Shown: one piece after another, positions 42,173 through 50,449 of the stretch
Layout: each line of letters opens with the position of its first letter
Position numbering within the stretch: the first letter of the stretch is position 1
DNA from: PLanc-01 sp035342095
Lineage (GTDB): Bacteria > Planctomycetota > Phycisphaerae > Sedimentisphaerales > Anaerobacaceae
Direction of reading: 5' to 3'
Assembly: GCA_035342095.1 (NCBI GenBank)
Contig: DAOQWL010000013.1
Coordinates: 27,129 to 91,128, forward strand
DNA: 64,000 nt
Notes under the pieces: generated by a model
Told to the model about the DNA's origin: nothing
Seen by the model: the letters and a program-made list of their open reading frames with translations, nothing else
The model's database searches: none
Position numbers and translations under genes: made by a program

Positions 42173-43993
42173 ATGCACAATACGACCGAGCTGTTTGAAC
42201 CTGAATCCGAGCGACTGGCGTCGCCAAGCGCCACAGTGATCGCGTGCCTCGACGGTCAACCGTGTGACGACGTGGCACCGGTCGAGATCGTGCGCGGCGC
42301 CTGGCCGGACTTCGGGTGGGCGAGATTGATCTGCAATCCATCCGCGACAGTTGACGAGCCGGTGGAGGAGCGGTTCGCGATGGGCCGCCGGATCAGTCTG
42401 CACCAACTCTACGATCGCCACCCGCCCGATGCCAAGGTGGCGGACCTGCCGCTGTTCGTCGGACAAATCGACGGCATCGAAACCACCATCCGCTCCGGAG
42501 AGCAGAGGACCGAACTGATCGCCAGGGATTTCAGTGCGACGCTTCGACGCATCACCGTCCATGGCCGGCGAGTCCTCCGGCGCGATGGCTCGACGATCCT
42601 GCTGGCCGGCCTGGACACCGTCTTCAATGTGCTCGGACAAGGCAATGCCGCCGCCGAGCCTGTGTGCATCGAGGGCTGCTGTCGCACCCTCTTCTCGGCA
42701 GATACCGCTGAGGCTGGCGACTGGACCTGCGCAGGAGCGATTCACTACCTGCTGGGCGAGTATGCACCGCCTGGCTCGCTGCATTGGCCGGGGATCGAAG
42801 AACTGCTCGCCCTGACACAGCGCCGGACTGTGCGGGACCTCGACGTCACCGGCCTGAGCCTGCTCGAGGCGCTGCATCGATGCTCCGAACCTTCGGGCAT
42901 CCAGTTCCGGTTCATGCCCCGCCTGGCCGAGACCGGTCCGGCGGAAGCCATCGTCTTCTATCGAAACGGCCGGGGCCGCACCATCGAGCTGAATTGCCAG
43001 CCGGTGGGCGAGTCTCTGAACCTCTCGCGGACGAGCGTCGCCGCGATGCACAGCGAACGGAGATTCCATCCCGTCACCCATCGCTACATCGCCCAGGGCG
43101 ACTTCAAGGTCTATGAAGCGACGTTCGAGCTGGTGAAAGCCTGGGACCCGGCACTGGAGGGCATCGACTACCGCGTCTTCTGTCCGTCCACCAATCCCGA
43201 ATTCCACCGGGTCAAGGACGTCTATCGCAAGTGGTGCCTCAACGAAGCGGGCGACTACACTGCCGGTCCCTGCGACCAGGGCGAACCCTACGACTTCTCC
43301 ACTCTCTTCGAGCACGGAGCCTACGTCCATCGCCGACGGCGCTTCTGGCCTGCGTTGAGCACGGATGCCCAGGGCGACTCGCTGGGCTATGTCCTGGAGG
43401 TCTCGTACGACGACGGCGTGAACTGGTGGGGATACTCCCACGCCTTCAGCAACCTCCTGGGCGAATGCGGGATCTGGCTCAGCAGCGACCAGCTCGATGT
43501 GGACACCTGGATCGCAGCCCTCAAGGGCGTGCTCCACGTGCGGATCACCGCGTCGGTGGTCAGCGACGAACGGCTCACCTGCACGGCGGCCGACGGGCCT
43601 GTGGGCTCGACCATTCCCGTCGTCGATCACGTGCTGACGGTGCCGCGTCAGTTTGCCTATCGCAAAGTGTCGCCTCAGAGCGTGTTCGCCTGCACGTCAG
43701 GCGGCGGGCTAGGCGTTCCCGACGAAGCAGATGATTCGGCCGCACTTCACCAGTTCGTGCGACAACACGCGGCCGCAACGCCTGCGGTCATAGAGACCGC
43801 CGAGGTCCAGACCCCGACGCTCCGCCTGCACCTGCACCCCGGCGACAACGTGACATCGAGTCCCGAGAGCCGCGACCTCTTCGCCTGCCGTCGCGACAAT
43901 CGCAGCGTCGTATGGGTCGAGCGGGTCCACATGGACTTCCAGAATCAATGCACGAATGTCCGCCTGGTCCGCCAGCGGATGTACGAAGGGTGA
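42173..43993 (+). CDS. Probable phage hub/baseplate-like protein
   Basis: The 606-residue protein has an N-terminal half suggestive of phage hub proteins: ARLICNPSATVDEPVEERFA, VGQIDGIETTIRSGEQRTEL and IARDFSATLRRI recall XkdQ/gp27-like beta folds. A helical LTQRRTVRDLDVTGLSLLEA segment follows, then a long beta-rich C-terminus (FVRQHAAATPAVIETAEVQT). It is the largest virion-type gene here; no tape-measure gene accompanies it. Confidence 0.6.
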   Translation: MHNTTELFEPESERLASPSATVIACLDGQPCDDVAPVEIVRGAWPDFGWARLICNPSATVDEPVEERFAMGRRISLHQLYDRHPPDAKVADLPLFVGQIDGIETTIRSGEQRTELIARDFSATLRRITVHGRRVLRRDGSTILLAGLDTVFNVLGQGNAAAEPVCIEGCCRTLFSADTAEAGDWTCAGAIHYLLGEYAPPGSLHWPGIEELLALTQRRTVRDLDVTGLSLLEALHRCSEPSGIQFRFMPRLAETGPAEAIVFYRNGRGRTIELNCQPVGESLNLSRTSVAAMHSERRFHPVTHRYIAQGDFKVYEATFELVKAWDPALEGIDYRVFCPSTNPEFHRVKDVYRKWCLNEAGDYTAGPCDQGEPYDFSTLFEHGAYVHRRRRFWPALSTDAQGDSLGYVLEVSYDDGVNWWGYSHAFSNLLGECGIWLSSDQLDVDTWIAALKGVLHVRITASVVSDERLTCTAADGPVGSTIPVVDHVLTVPRQFAYRKVSPQSVFACTSGGGLGVPDEADDSAALHQFVRQHAAATPAVIETAEVQTPTLRLHLHPGDNVTSSPESRDLFACRRDNRSVVWVERVHMDFQNQCTNVRLVRQRMYEG

Positions 43994-44005
43994 GAGGAAA
44001 TCCTC

Positions 44006-44338
44006 ATGGACAATCGATACGTCACCGATCAACAGCAGGTCCTGGCCGACATGGCCCGGACAGGCGCTCAGAACCGCCAGGAGACCTCCGCCGTCGTCTG
44101 TGCGGGAGCGAGTTCGCGAAGCTGGGCGGTCAAGATCAAGAGCCACGTGGACTACAACGTGTACCTGGTCTGTGCCGTCGTGCTCGCAGATGCCGGAGCA
44201 CCGCCCGTGGAATTTGGCGAACAAGTGGAGGCCGTGAACCTTGCCGAGTCCTTCCTGAGCCAGGGGACGCTCTCGGCGGGAACGTACGCCATCCTGCACC
44301 GCCTGGGCGAGAAGAACGTCTTCTACGCCGTGCCGTAA
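44006..44338 (+). CDS. Phage structural-module hypothetical protein
   Basis: The 110-residue protein begins MDNRYVTDQQQVLADMARTG and contains SWAVKIKSHVDYNVYLVCAV and LAESFLSQGTLSAGTYAILH. Small mixed alpha/beta pattern, no recognised family. It starts 12 bases after the hub-like gene. Confidence 0.58.
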   Translation: MDNRYVTDQQQVLADMARTGAQNRQETSAVVCAGASSRSWAVKIKSHVDYNVYLVCAVVLADAGAPPVEFGEQVEAVNLAESFLSQGTLSAGTYAILHRLGEKNVFYAVP

Positions 44339-44358
44339 CCCCTCTGAGGAATCCTCCT

Positions 44359-44634
44359 ATGGCCAAAGAGAACTCCGTCCACTGGCGGCTCGACCGCCGG
44401 ATCAACCTGTCCGTCCTGCTGCAACTGATGGTCCTCGCGTCGCTGATCCTCGGAAGCTGGGTGAACCTCCAGCGACAGCTCGACCTGCTCCAGCACGACG
44501 TCGCCATGTTGCTCCAGAGCCAGAAGGACTTCCAGCAGAGACTCGAAACGCTCTCGGAGCGAAGCCTGTCCTGCGAGTACCGACTCCAGGCCGCCGAGAA
44601 GCAGCTCGCAGGCCCGACGCGGACAATCCCGTAG
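44359..44634 (+). CDS. Small single-helix membrane protein with coiled coil
   Basis: The 91-residue start at ATG 44359 follows GAGGAATCC. One transmembrane helix (LSVLLQLMVLASLILGSWV) is followed by a coiled-coil-like tail (LQRQLDLLQHDVAMLLQSQK). Position near the end of the structural operon and topology fit an i-spanin or holin-like lysis accessory, but this is inference. No endolysin was found. Confidence 0.55.
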   Translation: MAKENSVHWRLDRRINLSVLLQLMVLASLILGSWVNLQRQLDLLQHDVAMLLQSQKDFQQRLETLSERSLSCEYRLQAAEKQLAGPTRTIP

Positions 44635-44817
44635 TACGCCGTCCATCCACGAGTGGTGGGCAAGAGTCGCCAACACCGTTTGGAGTTCCGCCTTCAGGCG
44701 GGTGAAGACCGCGTAAACGCGGGACTCCGAACAGGCCGCACGCCGATATGCTGCTCACCAACTGTCATCGTACCCGAAAACCATAGACAAATCCATATCC
44801 GAATCAGGGAGATCCCC

Positions 44818-45435
44818 ATGCAGAGAATCAGTTCGGGCAGAACGAGCATTTCCATTGTCGTTGCCGCTCTCGTGTGCAGCGTGGCTGTGACGCTCTCGCT
44901 CGCCGGCTGCGGAGGGCTGCGTCTGGCGCCGAGCGAGAAGCAGAAGCAGAACGCCTGGCTTCACAGTCGGACCGCCGCAGCGGCGGCTGCGACCGCCAAA
45001 AGCGAGCAGACCTCGCAACAGCTCCAGGCGCTTACACAACTGTCCGAGGTGCAGAGCCAGTCGCTGGCAACCTACTGCGGCCTGCCCAAGGAACAACCCC
45101 AGGCACAGACGACCGAGCAGATCCTCGCCCAGTCGAATTGGCAACTGGCCAGCGACGCGTTGGCCGAATCCGCCGAGCGGCCGGATGTCTGGGAGGTCGC
45201 GGATTCCGCGATGGACATCGGCATCGGCATCGCGGCCCTCTTCGGCGGCGTCTTCGGAACCCAGGCGATCCGCTTCCTCCAGGACGCCCGAGCCAAGTCG
45301 AAAGCCCTCAAGGAGATCATCCAGGGCAACGAGATGTTCAAGCAGCAGAACGCCGACCAGACCGCCGCCTTCAAGGCCGCCCAGCAGAACCAATCCCCCG
45401 AGACCCGCCAACTCGTGACCGCGATGAAGAGGTGA
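44818..45435 (+). CDS. Predicted lipoprotein at the end of the phage structural operon
   Basis: The 205-residue start at ATG 44818 follows AGGGAG. A lipobox-like LSLAGC ends the signal peptide. A long Ala/Gln-rich helical region (SRTAAAAAATAKSEQTSQQL) precedes a hydrophobic segment (DIGIGIAALFGGVFGTQAIR) and a further helix. With the membrane protein before it, it could form an inner/outer-membrane spanning pair. It is followed two bases later by the replication-type gene copy. Confidence 0.6.
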   Translation: MQRISSGRTSISIVVAALVCSVAVTLSLAGCGGLRLAPSEKQKQNAWLHSRTAAAAAATAKSEQTSQQLQALTQLSEVQSQSLATYCGLPKEQPQAQTTEQILAQSNWQLASDALAESAERPDVWEVADSAMDIGIGIAALFGGVFGTQAIRFLQDARAKSKALKEIIQGNEMFKQQNADQTAAFKAAQQNQSPETRQLVTAMKR

Positions 45436-45437
45436 CC

Positions 45438-46034
45438 ATGAACCACGGTTTCATCAAACTCCATCGCAGTCCCGAGACGCTGGAACTGCTCAACGATCCG
45501 AACGCCTTCGTCCTGCTGACGGTGATCGCCCTGCGGGCTCGGCGCACCGACGAATTCAACATTCACAACCTCCGATCCGGCGAAGCCCTCGTCGGCGACT
45601 ACAAGAAGTGCGGCCTGACGCGTCGCCAGTATCGGACCGCCCTGAAACACCTCGCCCACTGGGGCTTCGCCGCATTCAAACCGACCACCCGTGGCACAGT
45701 GGCAACTCTCCGTGACGCCAGGGTTTATGACATCAACGAGGCGGCAGGCGACCAGCAAACGACCACCAGGCGGCCACCAAGCGACCAACGCGCGACCACT
45801 AACAAGAAAGAGAAGAAGGAAAAGAATGAGAAGAAATATTCTCCCCACTCTGACGAGTGGGAGCTTTCTGAATTGCTCTTGAGCCGGATCGTGGAAAACA
45901 AGAGGGACTTCCGCCAGCCCGACCTGGCGCGGTGGGCACGGGACATCGATCGGATGCTCCACTATGCTCTCACGAGCACACTACAGACTGCTCCGTTCGG
46001 GGACATCGATGTTCACCTGCGAGTGCCCCGGTGA
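45438..46034 (+). CDS. Truncated second copy of the phage replication-initiation-like gene
   Basis: Encodes MNHGFIKLHRSPETLELLND and continues identically to the minus-strand gene at 16658-17380 through the charged linker. After about base 45890 it diverges (LSRIVENKRDFRQPDLARWA versus LNLIVEGKRDFRRPDLARWA). Near 45958 the frame runs into a REP-like repeat arm and ends in unrelated residues (HYALTSTLQTAPFGDID), so the last 65 or so residues of the full-length copy are lost. It is probably a pseudogene or shortened protein at the right edge of the phage block. Confidence 0.7.
   Translation: MNHGFIKLHRSPETLELLNDPNAFVLLTVIALRARRTDEFNIHNLRSGEALVGDYKKCGLTRRQYRTALKHLAHWGFAAFKPTTRGTVATLRDARVYDINEAAGDQQTTTRRPPSDQRATTNKKEKKEKNEKKYSPHSDEWELSELLLSRIVENKRDFRQPDLARWARDIDRMLHYALTSTLQTAPFGDIDVHLRVPR
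45961..45990. repeat. REP half-copy within the truncated replication gene
   Basis: ATGCTCTCACGAGCACACTA, continuing CAGACTGCT, matches the reverse complement of one arm of the copy at 15312-15382, including its flank. It coincides with the point where the gene at 45438 leaves its homologue. Confidence 0.6.
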
Positions 46035-46118
46035 GAAGCTTGACAGACCGATGCGGATGCGGAAGAATGGGGGCGGTGTGTCGCTGACAACCAGATCCGT
46101 TCTCCAGGGAGGTGCCGC

Positions 46119-47201
46119 ATGAAGAGCAGCCGTCGTGATTTCCTCAAACAGGCCGTCGTCGGCTCCGCGGCGATCGCGCTGCCTGCGTTCGCTCAGCAGA
46201 AACAAAGCCGATCCGCTGCGACCAAGGCCCAGACCGCGATCCCGCGATGGCGCGGGTTCAACCTGCTGGACATGTTTACCATGCACAGCCGGGCGGAGTT
46301 CCCCGAGGACGACTTCAAGTGGATTCGGGACTTCGGATTCGACTTCGTGCGATTCCCCACGGTGTACCGCCTCTGGATCGAGGAGAACGACGACTACAAG
46401 ATCAAGGAGTCCATGCTCGAGCGACTGGATCGCGGGATCGACCTGGCAGGCAAGCACGGCCTGCACGTCAGTCTGAACTTCCACCGCGGGCCGGGGTATT
46501 CGGTGAACCGCGAGTTCACCGAGCCGCACAGTCTGTGGAAGGACAAATCCGCGCTCGACGCCTTCTGCTTCCACTGGCAGTTGATGGCCAGGCGATACAA
46601 AGGCATCCCGCGCGACAAGCTCAGCTTCGACCTGATCAACGAGCCGCCCTCGGTGGGCAGCCAGATGAGCCGGGAGGATCACGAGCGGGTCGTCCGCACG
46701 ACGGTGGCCGCGATTCGCGAGATCAGTCCCGATCGGCTCGTCGTCGCCGACGGCCTGAGCTGGGGTAACGAACCCATGCCGGAACTGGCGGACCTGGGGA
46801 TCGCCCAGAGCACGCGGGCGTATCAGCCGATGTTCGTCAGCCACGCCGGGGCTTCGTGGGTGAACTACAGAGACTATCCCGAGCCCGCCTGGCCCGGTCA
46901 CGGCTGGGACCGCAAGCGGCTCGAAGACCACTACGCCAAGTGGGCGGACGTTGCCCGCAAGGGTGTCGGCGTCCACTGCGGCGAAGGCGGCGCCTTCAAC
47001 AAGACCCCGCACGACATCGTGCTCCGCTGGCTGCGGGACGTGCTGGAGATCCTCACGAGCCACCACATCGGCCTGGCGCTCTGGAACTTCCGAGGCTCCT
47101 TCGGCATCCTCGACTCGGAGCGTGCCGACGTCCCGTACGAGGACTTCCACGGCCACAAGCTGGACCGCAAGCTGCTCGCCCTTCTCCAGGAATTCGCCTG
47201 A
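46119..47201 (+). CDS. Tat-exported GH5-like glycoside hydrolase
   Basis: The 360-residue start at ATG 46119 follows GGGAGGTGCCGC. The Tat signal SSRRDFLKQAVVGSAAIALP is followed by a GH5-type TIM barrel (WRGFNLLDMF; WIRDFGFDFVRFP; HVSLNFHRGPGY). The general acid Glu175 lies in FDLINEPPS and the likely nucleophile Glu289 in GVHCGEGG. The substrate is probably a beta-glucan, mannan or related polysaccharide. Spacing is typical for the family. Confidence 0.82.
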   Translation: MKSSRRDFLKQAVVGSAAIALPAFAQQKQSRSAATKAQTAIPRWRGFNLLDMFTMHSRAEFPEDDFKWIRDFGFDFVRFPTVYRLWIEENDDYKIKESMLERLDRGIDLAGKHGLHVSLNFHRGPGYSVNREFTEPHSLWKDKSALDAFCFHWQLMARRYKGIPRDKLSFDLINEPPSVGSQMSREDHERVVRTTVAAIREISPDRLVVADGLSWGNEPMPELADLGIAQSTRAYQPMFVSHAGASWVNYRDYPEPAWPGHGWDRKRLEDHYAKWADVARKGVGVHCGEGGAFNKTPHDIVLRWLRDVLEILTSHHIGLALWNFRGSFGILDSERADVPYEDFHGHKLDRKLLALLQEFA

Positions 47202-47255
47202 TCCGACCGGAGACCTGTCGCAGCGTTGCAGGCTTGGCGGCAGGGTCCGGAGCCT

Positions 47256-47363
47256 GTCATGCTGAACGCAGTGAAGCGCCCGGGCATCGGAGGACACGAT
47301 CCCTTCGCCGTCGAGACCGGCATCCCGTTCCTGGGCCAGATGCTTCGCGGTGCTCAGCATGAC
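47256..47363. repeat. Inverted GTCATGCTGAACGCAGTGAA repeat, copy 2
   Basis: The left arm TGTCATGCTGAACGCAGTGA and right arm TTCGCGGTGCTCAGCATGAC are inverted repeats, related to 36179-36287. With the TIR element it fills most of the 47202-47851 gap. Confidence 0.65.
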
Positions 47364-47445
47364 AAGAACGCGGGCACGACAGCGCAGCATCACGGCAATT
47401 CCGTTCATTGAGCCCGTCCGACCTGGCGAGAGGAGACTCTCCTTT

Positions 47446-47765
47446 GGCTCATCCGGTTCTGGCGTACTGCCTTCTCCAGGCACGCCCGAAGCGGTCGTGC
47501 AAGGGAGATTTTCCGCTTTCAGCCAATAGCATGGCGGGAAGGCGGCACGACACGCCCGTGCGGATGTCTTGGGCCTTTCTGGATCGCTCGGCGGGAACCC
47601 CCGGCGAGACCCCTTCGTGCTCGCTTGCACAGGGTATGCCGACTCCGCCTGTAGGGGGCGTCGCCCTCTTATTCATACTATGCTATTGGCCCAAAGCGAT
47701 AAATCTCAGGGGTTTGGGGACGGCGCCCCCAAGAACCACCGAAGTGCGCGAAAACCGGATGAGCC
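47446..47765 (+). repeat. 320-bp terminal-inverted-repeat element, copy 2
   Basis: The left end GGCTCATCCGGTTCTGGCGT and the reverse complement of the right end, GGCTCATCCGGTTTTCGCGC, form the terminal repeats; the inside matches 6048-6366 closely. The flanking octamers TCTCCTTT and TCTTCTTT match at 7 of 8 positions and may be a target duplication. Noncoding. Confidence 0.8.
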
Positions 47766-47801
47766 TCTTCTTTCTTCTTTTCATTTTTCTGGTGTAACGT
47801 A

Positions 47802-47833
47802 CGACACATGTAGCACGTCTGTTATATGTGTCG
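47802..47833. promoter_or_regulatory. BlaI/MecI-type operator palindrome
   Basis: CGACACAT and ATGTGTCG form a perfect inverted repeat around a 16-base centre containing TGTAGCA, just upstream of the BlaI-like gene's ribosome-binding site. BlaI-family repressors normally bind such palindromes in their own promoters. Confidence 0.55.
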
Positions 47834-47851
47834 AACGAAGGAGAACCGGCC

Positions 47852-48310
47852 ATGAGCAGAGAGAAACGACCCGACAAGCCGAGCGTCGAGCTGACGGAGG
47901 CCGAGTGGGCCATCATGCGTGCGATCTGGCGGCATCAGCCGTGTGCGGCGGGCACCGTCCAGGAGGCCCTGGCCGCCAGCAAAGGCTGGGCCTACAGCAC
48001 CGTCAAGACCACGATGGATCGCATGGTCCGCAAGGGATTGCTCCGGATCCAGACGATTCGCAATCTGAACTTGTACAGCACGACGGTCGGCGAGGTGGAA
48101 GCCAAACGCGGCGAGTTCCGACGGATGCTCCAGCGGGCCTTCGACGGAGCCATCGCTCCGATGATGCAGTTTCTGGTGGAGCACGAGGGGCTTTCGGCGG
48201 AGGAAGCCCTTCAGCTCCGTGAAATGAGTCGACGGATGATCCAGACGGCGAAGTCGGGTCGTGCGGACGGCCCGCGCGGAAGAGAGGCCCCAGATGGACG
48301 CGATCGATAG
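47852..48310 (+). CDS. BlaI/MecI-family transcriptional repressor
   Basis: The 152-residue start at ATG 47852 follows AAGGAGAACCGG. A winged helix of the BlaI family is clear (LTEAEWAIMRAIWRHQPCAA; WAYSTVKTTMDRMVRKGLLR), then a helical dimerisation region (FDGAIAPMMQFLVEHEGLSA). It probably represses itself and the overlapping membrane-peptidase gene, binding the palindrome at 47802. Release would follow cleavage triggered by the BlaR1-like partner. Confidence 0.87.
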   Translation: MSREKRPDKPSVELTEAEWAIMRAIWRHQPCAAGTVQEALAASKGWAYSTVKTTMDRMVRKGLLRIQTIRNLNLYSTTVGEVEAKRGEFRRMLQRAFDGAIAPMMQFLVEHEGLSAEEALQLREMSRRMIQTAKSGRADGPRGREAPDGRDR

Positions 48311-50213
48311 TGCAATCGTTCTGCTCAATTCCTGGGGTCGCGTGTGCTGCGACTTCGCCGGGAGCATGTTGCTCCAGTCCAGCGCCCTGATTGGACTGCT
48401 GCTGATCGCGGACCTGTGCCTGCGAGCGAGGGTGTCTGCTCGCTTCCGCTACGCGATGTGGCTGCTCGTCCAGGTGAAACTGGTCCTGCCTCCGTCGCTG
48501 GCGGCGCCGACCAGTGTCAACTACTGGCTGGGCAGATATCTGCCGACAGTGTCGACAGCGGAGAAACCCGCCGCTCGCAGCGTCTTGGCAACCCCGTTGA
48601 GGTGGGTCGAACTCCCAGTGGGCAGCCATGCGGTTTCTACGATTCCAGCACAAGCGGCTGAGAGTCCCCCGCCCGCCCTGGACTGGGCGGGGCTCGTGCT
48701 GTTCGCCTGGAGTGTCGGGACGCTGCTGCTGTTGGCGCTGGTCGTGCGGCGGATCGTGTCCGTGAGACGGTCGCTGGCTCGCAGCCATCCCGGCGACTCG
48801 CAGAGGGTCGCCTTGCTGAAGGAGTGTCGGGCCGATCTTGGAATCACCGTACCGGTGACGCTCCGACTCACCGACGATGCGCACCGGCCCGCGGTGTGCG
48901 GGTTCTTGCATCCGGTGATTCTGTTGCCCAAGGCGCTGCCTCCCGGACTGGGACACGAGGCTCTGCGGACCATCTTCACGCACGAGCTGACCCACATCAA
49001 ACGGTGCGACCCCTGGGTGGACCTGGCGCAGGCGGTCCTGCAGGTGGTCTACTTCTGGCATCCGCTCGTCTGGGCCGCGAACGCCAGACTCCGACACCCG
49101 CGCGAGCTGGCCGTCGATGAAACGGTCGTCGCGACGCTGCGGTCGCAGGCGCTGTGCTACACGGATACGCTGATCGACATCGCGGAAATGGCATTTCGAA
49201 AGCCGGCTTTCAGTTTGCGTTTGATCGGAATTGCGGAATCCAAGAGAGCTTTGGAAAGGAGGATCACGCACATGTTGAATCCACACACATTCAATCGGGG
49301 CGCTCCAGGATGGTCCGGCGTCGTAGCCATCCTGGCCCTCGGCGCCGTCCTGGTGCCCATGGGACAGGCCAGTCCGGCGGCTCAGACGCAGCAGCAGGCG
49401 GTGCAGAGCGCCCCCGCGCTGCCCGCCGGAATCGCAGAACTGTTCCAGCTCGACAAGGACGGCGTCCTGAAGAAGTTCGGCAAACCCAGGGATATCTTCT
49501 ATCGCGACCAGACCTATACGTTGGACAACCTCCCCGAAACGTATTACCTGGTCTACGAGGATCTCTCCTTCTGTTTCTGTGTACACGAGAACGCGGTGAT
49601 CGAGATCCACAAGCAGGACCGGTCGGTCATGGAGATCAACATCGATCCGGACTACGGCAGTCCCGCAAGGTTGCAGGCGTACGCTCGCGCGGACGAATTC
49701 GCGGCTTCGCTGCCCCAGAAGCTGGCGCAGTTCGACATCGACAAGGCCGACCTCAAGAAGGTGATCGCGACCTTCGGCGAGCCGGTGAAGTATATCTGGG
49801 GTCCCAAGACCTTGCGCGCGGATCAGTTGCCGAATCGATTCATCGCCGTGTATCCGGGCAGCTTCCATGTCTTCATGCTGAACGATCGCGTCGTGGAGGT
49901 CCGTCACGAATACGGCTCGAAGTACGTGTTTGCGGGCAAGCTGCGCGTCGGCTCGACCCTGGAGGAGGCCATCGCCGTGCTCGGAGCCCCGGTCAAGACG
50001 GTCCAGGGCGAGGGGATCGACTGGCAGGACTCCGCGAACGTCCTCTTCAGGGATATCGACGGCGAGAAGGGACACGACTACTACCATCGCGCCGACCAGA
50101 AGGTCCGCGTTGGAAGAGGTCAAGAGGGTCAAGGCCCGTGCTCAGGACAAATAGACGGACGGACAACGGAATCAAACACGCCAAGTCGTGTACTGAACAA
50201 GACTTGTGTGTAA
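48294..50213 (+). CDS. BlaR1-like M56 membrane metallopeptidase with novel C-terminal domain
   Basis: The 639-residue start at ATG 48294 overlaps the repressor gene by 17 bases. Several membrane helices (SALIGLLLIADLCL; LVLFAWSVGTLLLLALVV) surround an M56 zinc protease with HELTH at 230-234 and a downstream helix FWHPLVWAANARLRHPRELA. After another helix, the region from about 370 onward lacks penicillin-binding motifs and holds two short repeats with a GKP/GEP-VK pattern (KKFGKPRDIFYRDQTY; ATFGEPVKYIWG; VLGAPVKTVQGEGIDW). It is probably a periplasmic sensor of another signal. The last 30 residues may be frameshifted. Confidence 0.82.
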   Translation: MDAIDSAIVLLNSWGRVCCDFAGSMLLQSSALIGLLLIADLCLRARVSARFRYAMWLLVQVKLVLPPSLAAPTSVNYWLGRYLPTVSTAEKPAARSVLATPLRWVELPVGSHAVSTIPAQAAESPPPALDWAGLVLFAWSVGTLLLLALVVRRIVSVRRSLARSHPGDSQRVALLKECRADLGITVPVTLRLTDDAHRPAVCGFLHPVILLPKALPPGLGHEALRTIFTHELTHIKRCDPWVDLAQAVLQVVYFWHPLVWAANARLRHPRELAVDETVVATLRSQALCYTDTLIDIAEMAFRKPAFSLRLIGIAESKRALERRITHMLNPHTFNRGAPGWSGVVAILALGAVLVPMGQASPAAQTQQQAVQSAPALPAGIAELFQLDKDGVLKKFGKPRDIFYRDQTYTLDNLPETYYLVYEDLSFCFCVHENAVIEIHKQDRSVMEINIDPDYGSPARLQAYARADEFAASLPQKLAQFDIDKADLKKVIATFGEPVKYIWGPKTLRADQLPNRFIAVYPGSFHVFMLNDRVVEVRHEYGSKYVFAGKLRVGSTLEEAIAVLGAPVKTVQGEGIDWQDSANVLFRDIDGEKGHDYYHRADQKVRVGRGQEGQGPCSGQIDGRTTESNTPSRVLNKTCV

Positions 50214-50345
50214 CGTGGCGAACCGCCACTGCTTTCATCCCCTTCGGGTGGGCCAAAGGACCATGAACGGCTTCGCGGGAATGACAGACGCAGGGCAAGA
50301 GACTGCGGGGTGAAGAACAGCGCGGGGCGAGCAGGACGACGGATT

Positions 50346-50449
50346 GTTTGTAGTGACGTCGTCAGGCGTTATTCGTCGCATGGGCATCCTGCCCATGGCT
50401 CCAAATCACGGGCAGGATGCCCATGCTACGGGATGCCCTTACGGGCAAC
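50346..50449. repeat. REP-doublet repeat, copy c, with 17-bp central inverted repeat
   Basis: GTTTGTAGTGACGTCGTCAG at the left matches the family arm; the right arm ATGCCCTTACGGGCAA is diverged. Between them GCATGGGCATCCTGCCC (50378-50394) and GGGCAGGATGCCCATGC (50410-50426) are a perfect inverted repeat around a 15-base loop. The rest of the 50214-50831 gap has no gene; the end carries the ribosome-binding site TAGGAGGTACACC. Confidence 0.65.

Noticed and set aside
45438..46034. Reading the two replication-gene copies as the two arms of a diversity-generating retroelement
   Set aside because: No reverse transcriptase is present and the differences are not confined to adenines of a template repeat.
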